Positions 1 to 5,977 of a stretch of DNA of 6,467 nucleotides are shown piece after piece. The position numbers and the translations under genes were made by a program. The DNA lies in assembly GCA_937875035.1 (NCBI GenBank), contig CALNCF010000278.1, positions 1-6,467 on the forward strand, given 5' to 3'. Numbering within the stretch: the first letter of the stretch is position 1; the number at the start of each line of letters is the position of its first letter. Source of the stretch: an uncultured Sphingobacteriaceae bacterium (GTDB lineage: Bacteria > Bacteroidota > Bacteroidia > Sphingobacteriales > Sphingobacteriaceae). Below the pieces are notes generated by a model, which saw only the letters and a list, made by a program, of their open reading frames with translations, had not been told where the DNA came from and did not search any database.

Positions 1-1
1 A

Positions 2-109
2 GATGCCTTTGGAAGTCCGAAGAACATTCGTTTTTCGTATGCCACTTCGGAAGAACAGCTGACCGAAGCCATGAAACGTATTAAAGAAGCTTTAAGTAAA
101 TTAAAATAA
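2..109 (+). CDS. C-terminal end of a PLP-dependent class I/II aminotransferase (aspartate aminotransferase-like), partial
   Basis: Only the last 35 codons and the TAA stop are in the window; the 5' part lies to the left. The fragment begins DAFGSPKNIRFSYATSEE and ends in a lysine-rich helix. The stretch NIRFSYATSEEQL followed by an amphipathic helix (AMKRIKEAL) resembles the end of aspartate/aromatic aminotransferases of fold type I. In that family the arginine of the I-R-(I/L/F)-S-Y/F-A motif binds the substrate alpha-carboxylate, and the enzyme moves amino groups between aspartate and 2-oxoglutarate using pyridoxal phosphate. The kinase gene starts 5 to 8 bases after this stop, so the two are probably co-transcribed. 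The family is fairly clear from the motif, but the exact substrate cannot be decided from 35 residues. Confidence 0.75.
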   Translation, partial: DAFGSPKNIRFSYATSEEQLTEAMKRIKEALSKLK

Positions 110-117
110 AGAGCGTG

Positions 118-1122
118 ATGTCATCCTATTTCGACCAGGTTTTTGAATCGTTCAACGGAACACATGTATTAGTGATCGGCGATGTGATGATCGACTCCTA
201 TTTATGGGGTAAGGTAGAGCGGATCTCGCCGGAAGCCCCGGTGCCGATCGTATCGGTGACCAAGAAGGAAGACCGGCTGGGCGGCGCGGCAAACGTGGCC
301 CTCAATCTACAGGCTATGGGTGCAAGCCCGATTCTTTGCTCCATGATCGGTGATGATGACAACGCGGTGAAGCTGCTGAACATCCTCGATAAACAGGGCA
401 TCTCGCAGAAAGGGATCATTAAGGGTGCGCACCGCATTACAACGGTCAAGACCCGGGTGATCGGTCATCACCAGCATATCCTGCGGGTAGACGACGAAAC
501 CGACAAGAACCTGGACGCGGCCGAAACCGCTGCCCTGCATACGCGGATCGTTTCCCTGATGGATGAGATGAAGATCGAGGTGATCATCTTCGAAGACTAC
601 GACAAGGGTGTGATCACCCCGTCGCTGATCGGCGGAGTGGTAGCCGAAGCCAGGAAAAGAAACATCCCGGTAGTAGTCGACCCTAAAAAAAGAAATTTCC
701 TGGATTATAAAGAAGTGACACTTTTCAAACCCAACCTGAAAGAGCTGAAGGAAGGACTGAAAATAGATTTTGACCATACCAACCCGACCGAGCTGCGTGA
801 GGCTGCGCTGAAGCTGCGCGATGCGCTGCATGCAGACATGGTGATGATCACCTTGTCGGAACACGGTGTATTCATTACCGACGGCACACACGACCATCAC
901 CTTCCGGCACACATCCGCAATATCTCCGATGTATCGGGCGCGGGTGATACCGTGATCAGTGTGGCTTCGCTTGGCTTAGCCAAGAAGCTTGCCCCTGCTA
1001 TGTTTGCGGCCCTGGCTAACCTGGCCGGAGGACTGGTATGCGAGAAAGTGGGCGTGGTACCCATCGATAAAGATAATTTATTGCAGGAAGCCCTATTGCT
1101 GGATGAAACTCCGGAACCGTAA
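118..1122 (+). CDS. rfaE1: PfkB-family sugar kinase, D-glycero-beta-D-manno-heptose-7-phosphate kinase type (RfaE domain I only)
   Basis: The protein has 334 residues counted from ATG 118; a GTG at 115 directly before it is an alternative start. ATG is preferred because the weak GAG purine run at 111-113 is better spaced from it. The sequence follows the N-terminal kinase domain of E. coli HldE: GDVMIDSYLWG (21-31), ERISPEAPVP (34-43), the sugar-binding GGAANVALNL (55-64), EDYDKGVI (159-166), VDPKK (187-191), FKPNLKEL (203-210) and the PfkB signature DVSGAGDTVIS (271-281), with D277 as the expected catalytic base. The family phosphorylates heptose-7-phosphate at C1 using ATP, in the cytoplasm, on the way to ADP-heptose for the LPS core. 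The C-terminal cytidylyltransferase-like domain II of HldE is absent, so the nucleotidyl transfer step must be encoded elsewhere. The 3' end overlaps the next gene by 20 bases. Another PfkB sugar substrate cannot be excluded. Confidence 0.88.
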   Translation: MSSYFDQVFESFNGTHVLVIGDVMIDSYLWGKVERISPEAPVPIVSVTKKEDRLGGAANVALNLQAMGASPILCSMIGDDDNAVKLLNILDKQGISQKGIIKGAHRITTVKTRVIGHHQHILRVDDETDKNLDAAETAALHTRIVSLMDEMKIEVIIFEDYDKGVITPSLIGGVVAEARKRNIPVVVDPKKRNFLDYKEVTLFKPNLKELKEGLKIDFDHTNPTELREAALKLRDALHADMVMITLSEHGVFITDGTHDHHLPAHIRNISDVSGAGDTVISVASLGLAKKLAPAMFAALANLAGGLVCEKVGVVPIDKDNLLQEALLLDETPEP

Positions 1123-1177
1123 GCTCCTGCTCTTTTTTTGTGTGGCATGCGCCGGCATGTTCCGCCCTGCCTTTTCG
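1103..1177 (+). other. Predicted Sec signal peptide of the Omp85-like protein
   Basis: The first 25 codons in the 1103 frame encode a basic N-region (MKLRNRK), a hydrophobic core (LLLFFCVACAGMF) and a cleavage context AFS followed by Q. Cleavage just before Q is a common pattern in Bacteroidota exported proteins. Its presence in this frame, and its absence from the frame that encodes the barrel, is the main reason to place the true start at 1103. Confidence 0.7.
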
Positions 1178-2328
1178 CAGACGATCAGCCAGGTGGAATA
1201 TACCGGGCTGCAAAGAACAAGACCGCAGTTCATCGCTTCCTATACTCAGACTCCATCCTGCTCAACAGGGATGTGCTGAACCTGATGAACCAGAAACATT
1301 TCGAGTCGGTCAATTATACCATCAGCCCTTCCGACAGCACAGGCCAGGAGGTCCGGGTCGTTTTTCATTTTAAGGAAAATTATTCGCTGTTGCCGAATAT
1401 CGATATAGGGATCACCAAGGATATTTACCGGATCCAGTTAGGGATCGTCGACTTCCATTCCCTTGGCCGCGGCGGCGCCATGAACCTGTATGTAAGGCAG
1501 TTCGGGAGAACTTCTGTTTATTTCACCGGGGATTACCCTCATATCCTCGGTAAGAAACGCGGGCTGATGTTCAATTTCATCAAGAGCTCTACCTTCGAGC
1601 CTATCCCCGAGAACCGGCAGCGCACCGACTTCAACTATGACCTCTGGACCGCTTCCCTGTTTTACAGAAGAGATCCGAACGTATACAACACCCTGAAGAT
1701 CGGCGGGGGGTACCAGTTCGAGCAGTATACCCGCAGGTATCCCGATACCCTCGAATCCCTGAACCAGACCAGGCAGACCAACCGGATGATGCTGCGGTCG
1801 ATCTATAAATTTTACGATGTGAATTACCGTAAAGAGATCGTCGACGGGTATTCAGCGGAGCTGACGATCGATGGAGCCATCCCCTTTAACCAGCACCCGG
1901 GCCAGGCTACTTATTCAGGCAGCGAGCCCATGGTGAAGGCACTCCTGGAGATGAAATGGTTCTGGGTACCATTCGCGAACGGGAATACAGCGGTACGACT
2001 GCGCGCAGGCGCTTCCAAAGCCGGTATCTATGATCGCTTCATGATCGACGATAATGTGAACATACGGGGCGCGGGCTACCGTAAAACCAGGAGCAGCACG
2101 GAGCTGGTAACCAATATCGAGCATCGTCAGACCTTTTACCGCCACAAATACGCAACCCTGCAAATAATTGGCTTCGCCGATTTTAACCCGGAGATGATGT
2201 ATGTGGGCGCCGGGGGAAGGATGTACATCAGCCGCTTCCACAATATCGTGGCACGGGCCGATTACGGCTTCAACATACGGGACTACCGCCAGGGTGGAAT
2301 CGTAGCGGGCATCCATCATTATTTTTAG
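1103..2328 (+). CDS. Omp85/BamA-like outer-membrane protein with one POTRA-like region; apparent frameshift near 1240
   Basis: Translation from ATG 1103 gives a signal peptide and then TISQVEYTGLQRTRPQFIAS, which looks like the first strand and helix of a POTRA domain. That frame stops at 1277-1279. The rest of the domain (SDSILLNRDVLNLMNQ, then a strand ending in VNYTI) and the whole barrel lie in the -1 frame from about 1240 to the TAG at 2328. Restoring one base near 1240 gives a protein of about 408 residues. The barrel part is rich in alternating aromatic and polar strands, carries NIRGAGYR (near 2059-2082), reminiscent of the conserved RGF/RGY loop of Omp85 proteins, and ends in HHYF, a terminal aromatic typical of barrels inserted by the BAM complex. 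Omp85 proteins insert or export proteins at the outer membrane. The start overlaps the kinase stop, suggesting translational coupling. An open frame from TTG 1138 exists, but its first 30 residues look like noise. It may be a pseudogene or a sequencing error. Confidence 0.72.
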
Positions 2329-2330
2329 GC

Positions 2331-3575
2331 TTATTTCGAACGGATCGCCTCTACAGGATCGAGCTGTGATGCGGAGAATGCGGGCATAAACCCGGACACT
2401 GTCCCGATGATCACCGATACACTTAACCCAAGCACGACATTACCCATGGTCATTACCAGGGTGAAGCCTGCCGCTCCCGCAGCCAGCGTGATCAGGTAGA
2501 CCACCAGCAAGCCGATAATCCCGCCAATGAGGCATAGCACGATCGATTCGAACAGGAACTGGAAGAGGATGAAATAATTCTTGGCGCCAAGCGATTTCTG
2601 GATCCCGATGATATTGGTCCGTTCCTTTACCGATACGAACATGATATTGGCAATACCGAAGCCTCCGACCAGGATAGAGAACCCACCGATGATCCACCCG
2701 GCCATATTCACCACCCCGAACAGTGATTGCAATTGAATGGTGAGCATGCTCGACTGGTTCAGGGCGAAGTCATCTTCCTCCCTCGGGCTGAGCCTCCGGA
2801 TGGAACGCATAGCTCCTTTCAGCTCGTTGGATACTTCGTTTAAGTCGGCATTCGGAAAGCCTTTGACAATGATCATGGGATTATAGCGGTCGCTGCGGGT
2901 ATCGACCAGGTTCCGGGCATAGTTGATCGGGATGAATATATTTTCATCCATGGAAGTGTTCAGCAGGTCGCTCCCCTCCTTCTTCAATACGCCGATCACC
3001 TTGACCTTACGCCCCAGCACCTTAATATCCTTCCCGATCGGATCGGCAGTACCGAACAGTCCCTCGGCTACAGAAAAACCGATAACAGCATAATTACGGC
3101 CGCTTCTCGACTCGGTAGCCGATAAATAGCGTCCTCTTTCGAACTCCATCGACTGTACCTTATTAAAATCGTGCGAACCGGCAATGATGCTGATATTCTC
3201 TACACTGTTTGATTTGTATTTGACCACCTTATTGCCCATGCTGATCTGGAAGCAGATGGCATCTACGTGCTGCATGCGCTTTTGCAGCTCTTCATATTCC
3301 CGGTAGCTGGGATTCGGACGGTTGAAGTACTTCCACCAGGGAAAATCTCCCCCGAAAACCCAGGGCCATTTCTGCACATACAATACCTTATCTCCTAATT
3401 TCTCGACACTGTTGGTAAGATTACGTTCGAGGGAATCGACTATGGTAAAAACCGTGATGATCGTGAATATGCCGATAGAGATACCGAGCAGGGATAAAAA
3501 TGTTCTGAGCTTGTTCACCCTCAAGGCATTAACAGCAAACAGGGCACTCTCTTTTAACAGGCGGAGAAATAGCAT
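2331..3575 (-). CDS. ABC transporter permease, FtsX/MacB family
   Basis: The protein has 414 residues. Its layout is that of MacB/FtsX-type permeases: a short cytoplasmic N-terminus with NALRVNKLRTFLSLLGISIG leading into transmembrane segment 1 (about 25-47), a large periplasmic MacB-type domain (about 50-280), then three membrane segments (about 286-315, 334-364 and 378-400). The loop SVKERTNIIGIQKSLGAK (315-332) is the conserved segment that contacts the ATPase, and the C-terminal P-A-x(5)-DPVEAIR motif (398-412) is typical. Such permeases couple ATP hydrolysis in a partner to mechanical work on envelope substrates such as lipoproteins, antibiotics or peptides; no substrate can be deduced here. 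No ATPase domain is fused and none is adjacent in the window. The gene ends 2 bases from the stop of the convergent Omp85 gene. ATG 3575 has no Shine-Dalgarno and sits just after a TAGATTTG box. Confidence 0.88.
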   Translation of the reverse strand: MLFLRLLKESALFAVNALRVNKLRTFLSLLGISIGIFTIITVFTIVDSLERNLTNSVEKLGDKVLYVQKWPWVFGGDFPWWKYFNRPNPSYREYEELQKRMQHVDAICFQISMGNKVVKYKSNSVENISIIAGSHDFNKVQSMEFERGRYLSATESRSGRNYAVIGFSVAEGLFGTADPIGKDIKVLGRKVKVIGVLKKEGSDLLNTSMDENIFIPINYARNLVDTRSDRYNPMIIVKGFPNADLNEVSNELKGAMRSIRRLSPREEDDFALNQSSMLTIQLQSLFGVVNMAGWIIGGFSILVGGFGIANIMFVSVKERTNIIGIQKSLGAKNYFILFQFLFESIVLCLIGGIIGLLVVYLITLAAGAAGFTLVMTMGNVVLGLSVSVIIGTVSGFMPAFSASQLDPVEAIRSK

Positions 3576-3579
3576 AAAA

Positions 3580-3587
3580 CAAATCTA
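3580..3587 (-). promoter_or_regulatory. Promoter-like -7 box (TAGATTTG) before the ABC permease
   Basis: Read on the minus strand, TAGATTTG fits the Bacteroidota -7 consensus TAnnTTTG exactly and lies 4 bases before the permease ATG. No TTTG -33 element is visible at the expected distance upstream. If active, transcription would start at or just inside the start codon, giving a leaderless or nearly leaderless mRNA. An 8-base match with four informative T/G positions can arise by chance in AT-rich DNA. Confidence 0.3.
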
Positions 3588-3731
3588 ATTAATAAAGCGT
3601 CTTTATGGCGCGCATCACTTAAAATTTACGTTCGCTGCGGCATAGGAGCAGGAAGTAAGCGTGGAGCTCCTCCTTTTTATTAAATATAAATTTACATACA
3701 CATGAGAATTTATTGTTAAATTCGCTGCCTT

Positions 3732-3768
3732 GTTATAAAACGCCGTTATAAGCCTTAAAAACGCTGTT
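3732..3768 (+). repeat. Short repeats upstream of queA: AAAACGC(C/T)GTT x2 and GTTATAA x2
   Basis: AAAACGCCGTT (3737-3747) recurs as AAAACGCTGTT (3758-3768), 21 bases apart or about two helical turns. Overlapping it, GTTATAA occurs at 3732-3738 and 3745-3751; its TTATAA core is self-complementary, so it can also be read as an inverted repeat. The arrangement lies 25-61 bases before the queA ATG and could be an operator or promoter region. The rest of the 3576-3792 gap is AT-rich, and I find no clean TAnnTTTG box on the plus strand there. Regulation is inferred only from position. Confidence 0.3.
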
Positions 3769-3792
3769 CCGGGGTTAAAACCAAATAAAAAA

Positions 3793-4842
3793 ATGAAGCT
3801 ATCCCAATTTAATTTTCACTTACCCGAATCATTAGTTGCCTCTACTCCGGCTAAACAAAGAGATGAATCCAAGCTAATGGTGCTGCACCGTAAAACGGGA
3901 ACCATTGAGCACCGCCTGTTTAAGGATGTACTGGAATATTTCGATGAGGGTGATGTGATGATCCTGAATAACACCAAGGTATTCCCTGCCCGTATGTACG
4001 GCAACAAGGAGAAAACAGGTGCGCAGATCGAGGTGTTCCTGCTGAGAGAGCTGAACCACGAGATGCGTTTATGGGATGTGCTGGTGGATCCTGCGCGTAA
4101 GATCAGGGTAGGTAATAAACTATACTTCGGAGAGGATGACCTCCTCATCGCTGAGGTGGTGGACAATACGACCTCCCGCGGAAGAACGATCCGTTTCCTG
4201 TTCGACGGAACCGATGAGGAATTCCGTAAAGCCATTGAAGTGCTGGGCGAAACCCCGCTCCCTAAATACATCAAACGTAAGGCTACTGCCGACGATAAAG
4301 AACGTTACCAGACCATTTTCGCGAAGGAAGAGGGTGCAGTAGCGGCTCCGACCGCCGGGCTTCACTTCAGCCGCGAACTCTATAAAAGACTGGAGCTGAA
4401 GGGCATCGATTTCGCTGAGATCACCCTGCACGTAGGCCTGGGTACGTTCCGTTCTGTGGAAGTAGAAGATCTCACGAAGCACAAGATGGATTCGGAGCAA
4501 TACATCATTACCGAAGAAGCCGCGAAGATCGTGAACAAGGCGAACGAGGAGAAAAGAAAGGTATGCGCGGTGGGTACCACCTCGATGAGAGCCATCGAAT
4601 CATCGGTATCGGCAAGCAGAACCCTGAAGCCGGCGAACGACTGGACAAGCAAGTTCATCTTCCCTCCTTACGATTTCAGCATTGCCAATTGCATGATCAC
4701 AAACTTCCACACCCCGGAGTCTACACTTTTAATGATGGTAGCCGCTTTCGGAGGCTATGACTTCGTGATGGAGGCCTATAACATTGCCGTTAAACAAAAG
4801 TATCGCTTCTACAGCTATGGCGACGCGATGCTGATCCTCTAA
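3793..4842 (+). CDS. queA: S-adenosylmethionine:tRNA ribosyltransferase-isomerase QueA
   Basis: QueA moves and isomerises the ribosyl part of S-adenosylmethionine onto 7-aminomethyl-7-deazaguanine at the wobble position of tRNAs with GUN anticodons, forming epoxyqueuosine in the cytoplasm. The 349-residue length is normal for the family, and all the well-known blocks are present in order: VMILNNTKVFPARM (55-68), PLPKYIKR (155-162), ERYQTIFAKEEGAVAAPTAG with LHF after it (170-192), LHVGLGTFR (212-220), GTTSMRAIES (261-270), TNFHTPESTLLMM (303-315) and the C-terminal YSYGDAMLIL. The start at 3793 gives the expected N-terminus (KLSQFNFHLPESLVA). It is preceded by an A-rich run rather than a Shine-Dalgarno, as usual in Bacteroidota. 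The gene is divergent from the permease and followed by a strong hairpin terminator. No other queuosine gene is in the window. Confidence 0.97.
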   Translation: MKLSQFNFHLPESLVASTPAKQRDESKLMVLHRKTGTIEHRLFKDVLEYFDEGDVMILNNTKVFPARMYGNKEKTGAQIEVFLLRELNHEMRLWDVLVDPARKIRVGNKLYFGEDDLLIAEVVDNTTSRGRTIRFLFDGTDEEFRKAIEVLGETPLPKYIKRKATADDKERYQTIFAKEEGAVAAPTAGLHFSRELYKRLELKGIDFAEITLHVGLGTFRSVEVEDLTKHKMDSEQYIITEEAAKIVNKANEEKRKVCAVGTTSMRAIESSVSASRTLKPANDWTSKFIFPPYDFSIANCMITNFHTPESTLLMMVAAFGGYDFVMEAYNIAVKQKYRFYSYGDAMLIL

Positions 4843-4851
4843 AACATAAGC

Positions 4852-4880
4852 AAGTGCCGGCCCTTACGGCTGGCACTTTT
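4852..4880 (+). terminator. Intrinsic terminator after queA
   Basis: An 11-bp stem, AAGTGCCGGCC (4852-4862) pairing with GGCTGGCACTT (4868-4878) through one G-U pair, closes a 5-base loop CTTAC and runs into TTTT (4877-4880). It starts 10 bases after the queA stop and ends 27 bases before the ispD ATG. Confidence 0.85.
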
Positions 4881-4907
4881 CATTTACACGTTATTCACCT
4901 GCTTTCG

Positions 4908-5594
4908 ATGGAATCTCCGTTAAAAAAATATGTGATCATTGTAGCCGGGGGCTCCGGGGCCAGGATGAAGAGCGCTGTTCCCAAACAGTTCCACGAATTG
5001 CTGGGCAAGCCGGTGCTGATGCACACCATCGAAGCTTTCGCGTCGGAAGCGGTACAGGCTGAGATTATCCTGGTATTGAATGTAGATTACCATACCCTTT
5101 GGGAAGAGCTGGTAAAGAAGCACGATTTCCGCGTTCCTTTTACATTGGTAAAGGGTGGAAACACTCGTTTCAGCTCGGTAAAGAACGGGCTGAAGCATGT
5201 AACGAAGAACAGCCTGGTGGCTGTGCACGATGCTGTTCGTCCGCTGACCGGTGAAGCGATCATCCTCGAGGCCTTTCGCGTAGCGCAGGAAGAAGGCAAC
5301 GCAGTGGTAGCGGTACCGGCCAGGGATTCTATCCGCAGGCTCGCCGGCAGCCGTACAGAGGCGGTTACGCGCGAGCACTATTATATGGTTCAAACCCCGC
5401 AGGTATTCAAAGCCTCAGTCTTATTAAAGGCCTACCAGCAGGAATTCCGGAATGAGTTTACCGATGATGCTTCGGTGGTGGAGCGCATGGGGGAAACCAT
5501 ACACCTGGTGGAAGGAAGCTACGCGAACATCAAGATCACCTTCCCGGAAGTTCTCATCGTCGCCGAAGCGCTGCTCCGTACGCGTAACCAGTAA
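4908..5594 (+). CDS. ispD: 2-C-methyl-D-erythritol 4-phosphate cytidylyltransferase IspD
   Basis: IspD transfers CMP from CTP to 2-C-methyl-D-erythritol 4-phosphate, an early step of the non-mevalonate isoprenoid pathway, in the cytoplasm. Counted from ATG 4908 the protein has 228 residues, normal for the family. The CTP-binding loop AGGSGARM (13-20) and PKQ (25-27, with the catalytic lysine), the GGNTRFSSVKNGL block (83-95), VHDAVRP (106-112, metal-binding aspartate), ARDSIR (138-143), TPQVF (163-167), TDDAS (185-189) and EGSYANIKIT (202-211, second catalytic lysine) are all visible. An open frame reaches back to an ATG at 4854, but those 18 extra codons come from the queA terminator hairpin and do not look like protein, so 4908 is the real start. 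No clear promoter is seen between the terminator and the gene. The 3' end faces the DUF2795 gene 39 bases away. Confidence 0.96.
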   Translation: MESPLKKYVIIVAGGSGARMKSAVPKQFHELLGKPVLMHTIEAFASEAVQAEIILVLNVDYHTLWEELVKKHDFRVPFTLVKGGNTRFSSVKNGLKHVTKNSLVAVHDAVRPLTGEAIILEAFRVAQEEGNAVVAVPARDSIRRLAGSRTEAVTREHYYMVQTPQVFKASVLLKAYQQEFRNEFTDDASVVERMGETIHLVEGSYANIKITFPEVLIVAEALLRTRNQ

Positions 5595-5604
5595 ATCTCT
5601 TAAA

Positions 5605-5628
5605 CAAAAAATCCCGCCGGGGCGGGAT
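5605..5628 (-). terminator. Intrinsic terminator of the DUF2795 gene
   Basis: ATCCCGCC (5611-5618) and GGCGGGAT (5621-5628) form a GC-rich hairpin, with the innermost bases left unpaired as the loop. Six A's at 5606-5611 become a T-run right after the stem when read on the minus strand, so it terminates the minus-strand gene ending at 5634. On the plus strand the hairpin follows the ispD stop by 16 bases but is not followed by a T-run, so it would stop ispD transcription only weakly or with help. Confidence 0.82.
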
Positions 5629-5633
5629 ATCTC

Positions 5634-5855
5634 TTAGTATTCATCTTCATTAAAGAAGAAATCGTCTTTTGTCGGATAATCAGGCCAGATCTCCTCGATG
5701 TTTTCATAAGGCTCACCGTCATCCTCCAGCGCCTGCAGGTTTTCGATCACCTCTACAGGGGCACCTGAACGAATCGCATAATCAATCAATTCATCTTTAG
5801 TAGCCGGCCATGGAGCGTCTTCAAGGTGTGATGCTAATTCTAGTGTCCAATACAT
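5634..5855 (-). CDS. Small acidic DUF2795 family protein, function unknown
   Basis: The protein has 73 residues with the pattern WPATKDELIDYAIRSGAP (16-33) followed by a helix (VEVIENLQAL, 34-43) and a tail ending NEDEY. This matches my memory of the DUF2795 domain (small proteins with a P-A-[ST]-K-x-E-L ... G-A-P core), and the form starting MYWTLELA and ending in an acidic aromatic tail is, as I recall, widespread in Bacteroidota. It is extremely acidic: 21 Asp/Glu against 3 Lys/Arg. There is no signal peptide or membrane segment, so it is expected in the cytoplasm. It has its own well-formed promoter (5898-5927) and terminator (5605-5628), so it is a monocistronic unit and not part of the ispD or adenosyltransferase transcripts. 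No function is established to my knowledge; the core resembles a small helical fold, which is inference only. Confidence 0.9.
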   Translation of the reverse strand: MYWTLELASHLEDAPWPATKDELIDYAIRSGAPVEVIENLQALEDDGEPYENIEEIWPDYPTKDDFFFNEDEY

Positions 5856-5897
5856 AGTATGATGTTTTTAAGTGATTGCCTGTTTTTATTTTTTGTG

Positions 5898-5927
5898 CAA
5901 ATGTAAAATAATTACATAAATATCAAA
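5898..5927 (-). promoter_or_regulatory. Bacteroidota-type promoter for the DUF2795 gene (TTTG-N18-TACATTTG)
   Basis: On the minus strand a TTTG (5927-5924) lies 18 bases before TACATTTG (5905-5898), an exact match to the TAnnTTTG -7 consensus with a -33 TTTG at close to the usual spacing. Transcription would begin near 5892, leaving an untranslated leader of roughly 35 to 40 bases before ATG 5855. The surrounding 5856-5977 gap is AT-rich and holds nothing else I can identify. Confidence 0.7.
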
Positions 5928-5977
5928 CAGATGTTTAAATGTTGAGAATTTGTTCTGTAACGATGGGGGAAGCCTGC

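Noticed and set aside
307..912. 201-codon open frame antisense to the kinase
   Set aside because: It mirrors a well-supported kinase gene, its sequence resembles no family I know, and long antisense frames are common opposite such genes.
1130..1142. Run of seven T's in the Omp85 signal peptide as the frameshift point or a programmed slippage site
   Set aside because: Slipping here would move into the barrel frame too early and replace the signal-peptide end and the TISQVEYTGLQRTRPQ strand with a meaningless stretch (CGMRRHVPPCLF...). The protein evidence places the shift near 1240.
1138..1240. TTG 1138 as the start of the outer-membrane protein
   Set aside because: It gives a non-hydrophobic, non-POTRA N-terminus with no signal peptide, which an outer-membrane barrel needs.
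3631..3728. TTCGCTGC occurring at 3631-3638 and 3721-3728
   Set aside because: Eight-base identity with differing flanks is not convincing as a repeat or binding site.
4854..4907. Longer IspD N-terminus from ATG 4854
   Set aside because: The added codons are the queA terminator hairpin, and the IspD family begins close to the AGGSGxRM loop, as it does from ATG 4908.
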